Part shown: one piece after another, positions 57,091-64,000 of the stretch
Layout of the letters: each line of letters starts with the position of its first letter
Numbering within the stretch: position 1 is the stretch's first letter
Assembly (NCBI GenBank): GCA_963788215.1
Contig: CAWBFX010000003.1
Coordinates: 372,001 to 436,000, forward strand
Direction of reading: 5' to 3'
DNA length: 64,000 nt
Source: AC-32 sp963788215
GTDB taxonomy: Bacteria > Actinomycetota > Thermoleophilia > Gaiellales > Gaiellaceae
Notes under the pieces: model-generated
What the model was told of the DNA's origin: nothing
What the model saw: only the letters and a program-made list of their open reading frames with translations
Database searches by the model: none
Position numbers and translations under genes: made by a program

Positions 57091-58451
57091 GCGGAGAGCT
57101 CCGGCAATGCGGCCTCGGGGCCGTACGGGACATCGATCTCCTGCTCGCCTTCGCGCCGCCAGCGCTCCGACATCGCCCGCAGCGTGATGATCAGCGCCGC
57201 GCCCAGTGCCACGTAGATCGCGAGCACCAGCGAGAAGGTGACCCAGACGCCGTTCGAGTGCGTGACCGCGTCGGAGGTGCGCATGACGTTGAAGACGATC
57301 CACGGCTGGCGCCCGACCTCGGTCACGATCCAGCCGCACTCGAGCGCGACGATCGACGCCACCCCCGAGACGGCGCACGCCCGCAGGAACCACTTCGTCT
57401 GCGGGAAGTCGCGCTTGCGCCACCAGCCGACCGCCAGCCAGGCCCCCAGCCCGATCAGCATGGTGCAGATCCCGACCATCGTGTCGAAGGACCAGTGCAG
57501 CATCGTGTTGGCGGGCGGGCGATCGTCGGCGGCCACGGAGTCCAGCCCGGTCACCTGCGTGCTCGTGCTCCAGCCGACGAGGAACGAGTCGAAGCCGGGG
57601 ATGCCTAGCCCGCCTTTGACTCCGCTCGAGGTGCAGCGGCCGTAGATGTATTCCGTCACGTGGCTCGACGTCTGGTCGACGCACTCCATCCCGGCGAACT
57701 TGATCGGCTGGTCCTTCGCGATCGCGCGCGCCGCGGTGTCACCGACGGCGAACTGGATCGGGGTGGCGATGCAGGCGACGGTCAGCGGGATCAGCAGGCC
57801 GAGGCGATGGATGCGGTCGCGCCGGCCGCGCAGCAGCCCGACCGCGTAGATCGACGCCACCAGGAACCCGGTGACGAGATACGCCGCCAGGATCATGTGC
57901 GGCACCTCGTAGGGCACGGCCGGGTTGAAGATCACCTTCAGCGGCTCGACCGAAGTGACGTCGCCCGTCGTCGGCGAGTAGCCCTGGGGCTGGTTCATCC
58001 ACGAGTTGACCGCGACGACCGAGAACGCCCCGCCCAGGCCGGTGATCACGACCGGCACGCCCGTCCAGAAGTGCGTCCAAGGCGACAGGCGCTTCCAGCC
58101 GAAGATGTAGATCGCGATGAAGATCGCCTCGAGGAAGAAGCAGATGCCCTCGATCGCGAAGAGCACGCCGAACACCTGGCCGAACCGCCCCGTGAACGCG
58201 GGCCAGAGCAGTCCGAACTCGAACGAGAGCACCGTCCCGGTCACCGCGCCCACTGCGAACGTGACCGCGACGGCCTTCGACCAGCGCTGCGCGAGCTTCA
58301 GCGCGTCGGGGTCGTCATGGCGGAGTCCGCGGTAGTTCGCGATCAGCATCAGCGCAGGGAGCGCGACGCCCAGCGACGCGAGGATGATGTGGAAGCCGAG
58401 CGTGAACGCCATCTGGCTTCGCGCCGCGGTGAGCGTCGAGGCGAGCGTCAC
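57087..58451 (-). CDS. cydA: cytochrome bd quinol oxidase subunit I
   Basis: 454 residues. Haem ligands: FTLGFHIILASLGVALP (N-terminal His), FEFGLLWPAFTGRFG, and the conserved MILAAYLVTGFLV region. The quinol-site segment ends TEVGRQPWIVFNVMRT. The Q-loop is short, with no long insertion, so it is a short-loop bd oxidase. It starts at GTG 58451 with no strong ribosome-binding site. It is first of the cydAB-MFS-ndh-zwf-GH15-GMC run. Confidence 0.95.
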   Translation of the reverse strand: MTLASTLTAARSQMAFTLGFHIILASLGVALPALMLIANYRGLRHDDPDALKLAQRWSKAVAVTFAVGAVTGTVLSFEFGLLWPAFTGRFGQVFGVLFAIEGICFFLEAIFIAIYIFGWKRLSPWTHFWTGVPVVITGLGGAFSVVAVNSWMNQPQGYSPTTGDVTSVEPLKVIFNPAVPYEVPHMILAAYLVTGFLVASIYAVGLLRGRRDRIHRLGLLIPLTVACIATPIQFAVGDTAARAIAKDQPIKFAGMECVDQTSSHVTEYIYGRCTSSGVKGGLGIPGFDSFLVGWSTSTQVTGLDSVAADDRPPANTMLHWSFDTMVGICTMLIGLGAWLAVGWWRKRDFPQTKWFLRACAVSGVASIVALECGWIVTEVGRQPWIVFNVMRTSDAVTHSNGVWVTFSLVLAIYVALGAALIITLRAMSERWRREGEQEIDVPYGPEAALPELSA

Positions 58452-58650
58452 GGCGGGAGGCTGGCCTCACACGACCGCGCCTACATCGCCCAGTTGAGGT
58501 GAACTCGGGCCGAGTGGGCCCTAACCTTCGGTAAAGGGTACGGCGTGTGCGACCTGCAAGCCACTGGCGCGTGCGATCCGAGAGATGGCTTCCTGCCTCG
58601 TGACGCGAACGAGAGTTTGCGCGGTAGAGGATGCTGAGCGACGACGGGCG

Positions 58651-58931
58651 TTAGGCTCCGGGCAGGACCCGCCGCCGGGGCAACCGCCCGGAGTAAAAGA
58701 GAGTCACGTTCCCATCACTCGTGGCATACATGCGGTTCTGTGGGCCCGCGGCGAGCTGGTAGTTCTCGATGATCCCTTCTGCTTTGGCGGTCTCGAGAAC
58801 CTTGTCGCGCCACTCCGGCAGGCACAGTGGCTTCTTCTTTTCCTGAGCTGTCGAAAGCGAAGTAGCCGCCGATAATTCCTCCGGCGAGGAGGATCACGAT
58901 CGAACACTCCGATGACGAGCCTCTTGCTCAC
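58651..58931 (-). CDS. small anchored protein, two frameshifts
   Basis: About 92 residues once an extra C at 58901 and an extra T in 58838-58841 are removed. Then MSKRLVIGVF joins IVILLAGGIIGGYFAFDSS, a membrane anchor, followed by KKPLCLPEWRDKVLETAKAE and QNRMYATSDGNVTLFYSGRL, ending at TAA 58651. Each piece is protein-like in its own frame. Function is not known; it may be an exported small domain. Upstream to cydA (58452-58650) I see no gene or element. Confidence 0.6.
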
Positions 58932-58956
58932 ATTTGTGCCGCCGATGTCTGGAAGC

Positions 58957-59512
58957 TTATTCGGACGCCCTGAAGGCAAGCAGCTCGGGCCCGTGCTCGC
59001 GCAGCCAGTCCCGCTGCTCGCGCCAGTGCGGACGGCGCCCCTCGACGAGTCTCCAGAAGCGCTGCGAGTGGTCGAGGAAGCGCAAGTGGCAGAGCTCGTG
59101 GACGACCACGTAGTCGAGCACCGAGAAGGGCGCCAGCACGAGCCGCCAGTTGAAGGAGAGCGTGCCGCCGGGAGAGCAGGAGCCCCAGAGCGTGCGCTGG
59201 GCGCCGATCCGGATACGCCGGTAGGAGACCTCGAGCAACTCGGCCTCTTCCTCGGCCACGGTCGAGACGAGCTCCTTGGCCCCGATGCGCGCCTCCGACT
59301 CGCTCACGGCGAGCCGCTCCAGTCCGAGCCGCGGCACCTGGCGCCGGCGCTCGCTTCTCGATCCAGGCCCGCTTCTCGCGGAGCACCCGCTCCAGCTCGA
59401 CCTGACTCATCGACCACGGCACGGTCAGCCGCACCGGCTCACCCCAGGGCACCTCTAGCCGCCACCGCCGCGCCCGGCGCGAGCGCCGCACCTCGACCTC
59501 CTCCATGCCCAA
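58957..59512 (-). CDS. YgjP/DUF45-like zinc metallopeptidase, frameshifted
   Basis: About 184 residues. The N-terminal part (RRSRRARRWRLEVPWGEPVRL) and the C-terminal part, with QRTLWGSCSPGGTLSFNWRL and YVVVHELCHLRFLDHSQRFW, form a complete DUF45 domain with HExxH and a later His. One base near 59350-59354 must be dropped. Start is ATG 59512 or 59506. It is a soluble zinc protease of unproven substrate. It lies 25 bp upstream of the small anchored protein. Confidence 0.85.
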
Positions 59513-59591
59513 GACCGTAACGGTCGGCTCGGCAGGGCTCTAGAAGCGCCCGGCCCCATTACTGCTAATGAAAAGAAGATCGCGGAGCGAA

Positions 59592-59930
59592 TCAGCCGCG
59601 CCCGAACACATACCCGAGGACAGGGCGAGTGCAGAGAAGCGGGACCTGCATCAGGGTCAAGAGGCCGGTGACAGCGAGCGTGGTCTCCCACGGCATCTCC
59701 GCCAAGATCAGCGCGAGGACGTAGCTCGATGAGATGGCGACCATGAGGAACCACGCGAGCCCCGATCGGTTCAAGAGCCGCCACACCACTAGCGCCTGGA
59801 CGGCGACAACAACCATGAAACCCGGGATCCCGGTCACGTCAGGATTCCCGGGAAGCAAGGCGACGAGGTCGAAGAGCCCGAGCAGCAACCCCGAAGCAAG
59901 GATCAGGAGTCGGGCGGGCGGGCCGGCCAT
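59592..59930 (-). CDS. small multi-helix membrane protein
   Basis: About 112 residues from ATG 59930 with four helices (LLILASGLLLGLFDLVALLP, FMVVVAVQALVVWRLL, WFLMVAISSSYVLALILAE, LAVTGLLTLMQVPLL). The longer ORF start at 60014 adds an Arg-rich leader and is less likely. No clear ribosome-binding site. No family recognised. The 59931-60260 stretch upstream contains no gene or repeat that I can support. Confidence 0.55.
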   Translation of the reverse strand: MAGPPARLLILASGLLLGLFDLVALLPGNPDVTGIPGFMVVVAVQALVVWRLLNRSGLAWFLMVAISSSYVLALILAEMPWETTLAVTGLLTLMQVPLLCTRPVLGYVFGRG

Positions 59931-60260
59931 CACGACGAAGATTCTCGCACCCTTGAAGCCTGGATTTCGAGTGTGGCCTGGGAACCGGCGCCTCCTGGTG
60001 TGACCTGTGGCCACCGCGTCGTCCGGTCCGAAACGGGGCCAAGCAGGCTCAACTGAGTTCGTGCTGTACCCGCGTCCTCAGGGTTGCGCCATTGCCGACA
60101 TCGCGAACGAGCGTCGCGGTGCCCCCTTCCCCGCCGCGATTCACCTGCAAAACCAAGGAATCCATCCAAATCACCAGCTCGGTCAGCACTCGAGTCTGGA
60201 CGGACTCGTAGGCGCGCTGGCGGACACAACTTCGGTCGCAACGAGGAGAAAAGGTGGCGA

Positions 60261-60283
60261 AACCCCCGCGCTAGCAGGGGTTT
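60261..60283 (-). terminator. rho-independent terminator of the tRNA gene
   Basis: AACCCC and GGGGGTT arms with a short loop, 7 bp past the tRNA 3' end on the minus strand, and a T-rich end (GGTTTC). It fits single-tRNA transcription termination. Confidence 0.75.
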
Positions 60284-60288
60284 CTTAG

Positions 60289-60362
<74 letters not shown>

Positions 60363-60458
60363 GCGGTCGGCACATTGTAGCCGGGCAGTCCTCGGCCCTA
60401 GGAAACCGGCCGCAGTGGTGAGATGATCGCGCGCGTCACCAAGGGGAGGGACCGGAGC

Positions 60459-62648
60459 ATGAGCAGGACGACTTGGATTGCCGTCGCGACGGGCGTCGTG
60501 CTCGCCGCGCTGGGCGGCGCGGCGCGAGCGGCCCCATTGCATCCCGCGAGTGCGGCGCGCTTCCACTACGGACCGACGAGTCGCCCCGGCCTTTCCGGCA
60601 CGAGTCGTCCCGCCGGTCCGAGCGGGGCGGACATCTACGCCATGAGCGCGAACGGCTCCGACCAGACCGACCTGACGAACGAAAACCTCGACGACCAGTA
60701 TCCCGCGTGGTCCCCGGACGGGACTCAGATCGCCTACATGCAGTACCGAAACGACGCCGAGATCTTCGTCATGCAAGCCGACGGCTCCAACCAGCGGGAC
60801 CTCTCGAACGACGGCACACAGGACTACGACCCGGCCTGGTCGCCGGACGGCACGAAGATCGCCTTCGCACGCGCCACTGACACGTCCGATTTCGACATCT
60901 GGGTGATGTACGCCGACGGGACGCACCAGACCCAGCTGACGACGGACCCCGGGTTCGACGGCTACCCGGCATGGTCGCCGGACGGCACGAAGATCGCGTT
61001 CGCCCGGACACCCGAGCACGAAGGCGCGACGGGCGACATCTTCGTCATGAACGCCGACGGCTCGGCCCAGACCGACATCTCGAACAACCCGGATGACGAG
61101 TTCGCGCCCACCTGGTCGCCGGACGGCACCACGATCGCCTACAGCCGCTTCACAGCAGCGGGCTTCTACGACGTGTACGCGATGAATGCGGACGGGTCGA
61201 ATCCCGTCGATCTGACGAACAGCGACAGCGCCGACGAGTTTGGCGCGGCCTGGTCCCCCGACGGGACGACGGTCGCATTCGCCCGTCGCTCGAGCGACGA
61301 CTTCGGCAACGCCGAGATCTACGCGATGAGCCCGGACGGCAGCAATCAGAGGAACGTGACGAACGACCCGGCCGGTGACGATTCCTGGCCGAGCTGGTCG
61401 CCGGACAGCGGGCACATCGCCTTCGCCAAGTACGTCCCGCCCCCGCCTCCCCCGCCGTACCAGATCTGGGCCATCGGCTCGGACGGGAGCCAGCCGGCCG
61501 ACCTCTCGAACGACCAGAACTTCTACGATTCCTTCCCAGCCTGGTCGCCGCTCGGGACGAAAATTGCCTTTGCGCGCGCTCCCGTCAGCGGCGGCTCGCA
61601 GGACATCTGGGCCATGAACCCCGACGGGACTGGGCAGGCAGACCTGTCGAACGACCCCAACGGCGACGAATGGGGCCCCGCCTGGTCGCTGGACGGCACG
61701 AAGATCGTCTTCGCGCGGTTCGACTACCCGACGAACGCGACCTCGATCTGGGTCATGAACGCGGACGGCACCAACCAGACCGAGCTGACCGACGGATCGA
61801 GCGGCTATGACAGGGACCCTCACTGGTCGCCGGACGGGGCGCACATCACCTTCACGCGGGGTGATCCCTTCTCCGGCGACGCGGACATTTGGGTGATGGA
61901 CGCCAACGGCGCCAACCAGACCGACCTCACGAACGATCCCGCCAACTTCGACTGGGGGCCGTCGTGGAAGCCGGACGGCACTGCGATCGCCTTCACCCGG
62001 TTCGCGGGCGGCCCGGGCGACATCTACGTCATGAACGCCAACGGCAGCGGAACGACCGATCTGAGCAACGACCCGCAAGACGACGACTCGACCCCGAGCT
62101 GGTCGCCCGACGGCGCGAAGATCGCGTACAGCCTTTTCGACCCGAATGTCGGAGGCGGCGGTGAGATCTACGCGATGAACGCGGACGGCAGCAGCCAGAC
62201 GAACCTGACGAACGATCCCGCCGACGACTACGCGCCGACCTGGTCTCCCGACGGTGCGCAACTCGCCTTCCAGTCGAACCGCACCGGATCGCCACCACCA
62301 CCCCCGCCGCCACCTCCGCCACCCCCGCCTCCCCCACCGCCGCCGCCACCACCCCCGCCGCCGCCACCTCCGCCACCTCCGCCACCTCCGCCACCTCCGC
62401 CTCCACCTCCTCCGCCTCCACCTCCTCCGCCTCCGTTCACTCCGCCGAAGTGCGTGGTGCCGAACGTGCTGCACCTGAAGCTGGCCAGGGCCAAGGCGAG
62501 GATCCGCGCCCGGCATTGCCGCGTCGGCGCGACCACGAAGAAGCACGCGAGCGCCCGCAACCGGGGCCGCGTGATCCAGCAGAGCCCGAAAGCCTCGAGC
62601 AAGAAGCGCGCGAACGGCTACCGGGTCAAGCTGATCGTCGGCCGGTAA
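60459..62648 (+). CDS. exported TolB/PD40 beta-propeller with polyproline hinge and PASTA domain
   Basis: About 729 residues from ATG 60459, which follows GGAGGGACCGGAGC. Signal peptide (TWIAVATGVVLAALGGAARA), then 12 PD40 blades with the core WSPDGTxIAF and DIYAMNADGSxQTDLTND, making one or two propellers. A tract of about 48 prolines leads to a PASTA unit (CVVPNVLH...RHCRVG...VIQQSPKAS...VKLIVGR). Intact frame. TolB-like propellers bind proteins or glycans, and PASTA binds peptidoglycan. It is the third member of the window's hinge-PASTA family. Confidence 0.88.
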   Translation: MSRTTWIAVATGVVLAALGGAARAAPLHPASAARFHYGPTSRPGLSGTSRPAGPSGADIYAMSANGSDQTDLTNENLDDQYPAWSPDGTQIAYMQYRNDAEIFVMQADGSNQRDLSNDGTQDYDPAWSPDGTKIAFARATDTSDFDIWVMYADGTHQTQLTTDPGFDGYPAWSPDGTKIAFARTPEHEGATGDIFVMNADGSAQTDISNNPDDEFAPTWSPDGTTIAYSRFTAAGFYDVYAMNADGSNPVDLTNSDSADEFGAAWSPDGTTVAFARRSSDDFGNAEIYAMSPDGSNQRNVTNDPAGDDSWPSWSPDSGHIAFAKYVPPPPPPPYQIWAIGSDGSQPADLSNDQNFYDSFPAWSPLGTKIAFARAPVSGGSQDIWAMNPDGTGQADLSNDPNGDEWGPAWSLDGTKIVFARFDYPTNATSIWVMNADGTNQTELTDGSSGYDRDPHWSPDGAHITFTRGDPFSGDADIWVMDANGANQTDLTNDPANFDWGPSWKPDGTAIAFTRFAGGPGDIYVMNANGSGTTDLSNDPQDDDSTPSWSPDGAKIAYSLFDPNVGGGGEIYAMNADGSSQTNLTNDPADDYAPTWSPDGAQLAFQSNRTGSPPPPPPPPPPPPPPPPPPPPPPPPPPPPPPPPPPPPPPPPPPPPPPPPFTPPKCVVPNVLHLKLARAKARIRARHCRVGATTKKHASARNRGRVIQQSPKASSKKRANGYRVKLIVGR
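62290..62436 (+). repeat. CCN-repeat tract encoding about 48 prolines
   Basis: CCA/CCC/CCG/CCT codons only, between the propeller and the PASTA domain. It matches the tracts at 17988 and 19193 on the other strand. Confidence 0.85.
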
Positions 62649-62674
62649 CGCCGCGCGGCGCTACATTCGGCGCA

Positions 62675-63943
62675 GTGACGCTGCGCGAGGAGCTCGACCG
62701 AGAGGCACGCGAGGCCAATCGCGCCGCGGCGAGCCTGACCGACGAGGCCGTCGCCGAGGCGCTCGGGATCGCAGCTGCTCTCGTCCGCGAGCGCCGGGCG
62801 GAGATCCTCGACGCGAACGAGGCCGACGGTGAAGCGGCGGCCGGCCGGCTCGACGACGGGATGCTCGATCGCCTCCGGCTGGACGACGAACGGGTCGAAG
62901 CGATCGCTGCGCAGGTCGAGGCGGTCGCGGCGATCGAGCCGCTCGAGCGCGAGATCTCCTCCTGGACGCTGTCGAACGGCCTCCAGGTCAGCGAGCGGCG
63001 CATCCCGATCGGGACGGTCGGGGCAAACTTCGAGGCGCGGCCGAACGTCGCGCTCGACGTCGCCGGCCAGCTGCTGAAGAGCCTGAACACGGCGGTGCTC
63101 CGCACGGGCGGCGCCGCGCTTCGAACCGTCACCGTCCTCGTCGATGACGTCCTGCGACCGGCGCTGGAGCAGGCGGGTCTTCCGCCAGGCGCCGTGGGCC
63201 TCGTCCGTTCACCCGACCGCGAAGGTGCCCGCGTCCTGGTGACGATGCCCGAGCGCATCCCGCTCGTGATCCTGCGCGGAAGCGGCCCCACGACCGCCGA
63301 GCTCGCACGCCTCGCCGCCGAGCACGGCGTCCGCACGCTCGCGCACGCCGAGGGCGGAGGCGTGCTCTACCTCCACGCCGACGCCGACCGCGACCGCGCG
63401 CTGGCGATGACGAGCGCCACCCTCGACCGGCTCGGCGTCTGCAACCGGCTCAACCTGGCTCTCGTCGACCGCAGGGCGGCCGGGCTCCTCCCCGACGTCC
63501 TCGCGATCTTCCGCGAGCGTGGGCTCGAGGTTCGCGGGACCCCGCGCGCGATCGACGCCGCCGGCGACGGCGTCTTGCCACACGACCGCGACCGGCTCGG
63601 CTACGAGTGGGCCAACGACTCCGAGCGCGTGGCCACGGTCACGCTCGACCTGGTCGACGACCTGGACGACGCGCTGCGGATCGCGAACGAGGAGACCTCC
63701 GGCCTCGCGGCGGGCATCGTCACCGAGGACGCGGAGGCGGCGAACCGCTTCCTCGACGGCTACCGGGGCACCGCGGCGTTCTGGCACGCGACGACGCGGT
63801 TCACTGACGGGTTCGCGTTGACCGGCGTTCCCGAGACGGGGATCAACGTCGACGCCGTGCCCGGCCCTCGCGGCCCGGTGACGTACCGCGACCTCTGGCT
63901 CCGCCAGTACCGAGTCGTCGGAGACGCGACCCAGACGCGTTGA
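62675..63943 (+). CDS. proA: glutamate-5-semialdehyde dehydrogenase (gamma-glutamyl phosphate reductase)
   Basis: 422 residues from GTG 62675. The N-terminal substrate region RIPIGTVGANFEARPNVALD and active-site cysteine in DRLGVCNRLNLALVD are ProA features, followed by GYEWANDSERVATVTLDLVDDLDDALRIAN and RFTDGFALTGVPETGIN. It makes glutamate semialdehyde, a proline precursor. The stop TGA overlaps the next start as TTGA, coupling it to the kinase gene. Confidence 0.93.
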   Translation: MTLREELDREAREANRAAASLTDEAVAEALGIAAALVRERRAEILDANEADGEAAAGRLDDGMLDRLRLDDERVEAIAAQVEAVAAIEPLEREISSWTLSNGLQVSERRIPIGTVGANFEARPNVALDVAGQLLKSLNTAVLRTGGAALRTVTVLVDDVLRPALEQAGLPPGAVGLVRSPDREGARVLVTMPERIPLVILRGSGPTTAELARLAAEHGVRTLAHAEGGGVLYLHADADRDRALAMTSATLDRLGVCNRLNLALVDRRAAGLLPDVLAIFRERGLEVRGTPRAIDAAGDGVLPHDRDRLGYEWANDSERVATVTLDLVDDLDDALRIANEETSGLAAGIVTEDAEAANRFLDGYRGTAAFWHATTRFTDGFALTGVPETGINVDAVPGPRGPVTYRDLWLRQYRVVGDATQTR

Positions 63944-64000
63944 ACCGGGCGGTCGTCGTCAAGCTCGGGACGGGCCTCGTCGTCGGCGAGGGCGGCGAGG
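63940..64000 (+). CDS. proB: glutamate 5-kinase, N-terminal fragment
   Basis: A TTG at 63940 overlaps the proA stop. It opens LNRAVVVKLGTGLVVGEGGE, close to the VVVKVGSS-type start of amino-acid kinases. Only about 20 codons are present before the window ends. Gene order proA-proB and the overlap make ProB by far the likeliest identity. Confidence 0.8.
   Translation, partial: MNRAVVVKLGTGLVVGEGGE

Noticed and set aside
60007..60288. 93-codon plus-strand ORF beside the tRNA
   Set aside because: It reads through the tRNA terminator, has no ribosome-binding site and no protein-like pattern.
60423..60458. Upstream ATG for the TolB-PASTA protein
   Set aside because: The extra residues are basic and precede the signal peptide; the ATG at 60459 has the better ribosome-binding site.

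Overview
This is a 64 kb piece of a very GC-rich bacterial chromosome. Stop/start overlaps of the ATGA, GTGA and TTGA type, many GTG/TTG starts, apparently leaderless genes, AfsR/BTAD-type regulation, cytochrome bd and DUF4239 genes point to an actinobacterium. Several exported proteins have long polyproline hinges, which makes a Thermoleophilia-type soil lineage (Gaiella/Solirubrobacter-like) my best guess. That placement is an inference, not a measurement.

Layout. (1) 1-7.3 kb: end of an OmpR-type response regulator, a membrane protein, a di-haem cytochrome c, and a glyoxylate-shunt operon (small protein, aceB, aceA, GntR regulator) with two GGATCC-centred palindromes upstream. A Zn-ribbon/membrane-hydrolase trio and a YxxxxD-repeat lipoprotein follow. 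(2) 7.3-17.5 kb: an NlpC/P60 endopeptidase, then a minus-strand C-family (cbb3-like) haem-copper oxidase cluster. The cluster holds ccoN, a fused CcoO-CcoP, three small membrane subunits, an ABM-like protein and a very large multi-spanning protein with an internal duplication. A divergent two-component system adjoins it, and the shared region carries three perfect 11-bp direct repeats. (3) 17.7-22.1 kb: two exported proteins ending in a polyproline hinge plus a PASTA domain; a third is at 60.4 kb. (4) 22-44 kb: transport, redox and envelope genes: MmpL-like RND, DoxX, a PrmC-like methyltransferase, a ferredoxin-reductase-like flavoprotein, a tandem-NBD/FtsX-like ABC system, CGNR and GNAT proteins, MFS, an MsbA-like exporter, an ABC-2 drug-type transporter, a cupin and an L,D-transpeptidase. 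(5) 40.8-48 kb: a large AfsR-like STAND regulator with a degenerate cyclase domain, a PIN protein, a free-standing LuxR HTH, an exported beta-barrel-like protein, two DUF4239 proteins and an aldose epimerase. (6) 48.2-58.5 kb: a seven-gene run cydA-cydB-MFS-ndh2-zwf-GH15-GMC oxidoreductase, with overlaps or gaps of at most 17 bp. (7) 58.6-64 kb: a small anchored protein, a YgjP-like metalloprotease, tRNA-Ala(CGC), a TolB/PD40 propeller-PASTA protein, proA and the start of proB.

Two conclusions cut across the window. First, about 19 positions break otherwise excellent reading frames by one base; most are repaired by deleting one base, often in a homopolymer. This looks like consensus error rather than gene decay, so those genes are annotated across the break. 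Second, the most distinctive biology is the set of exported beta-propeller or surface proteins sharing a polyproline hinge and a cysteine-paired PASTA domain, and the unusual oxidase cluster with its PhoB-like operator.
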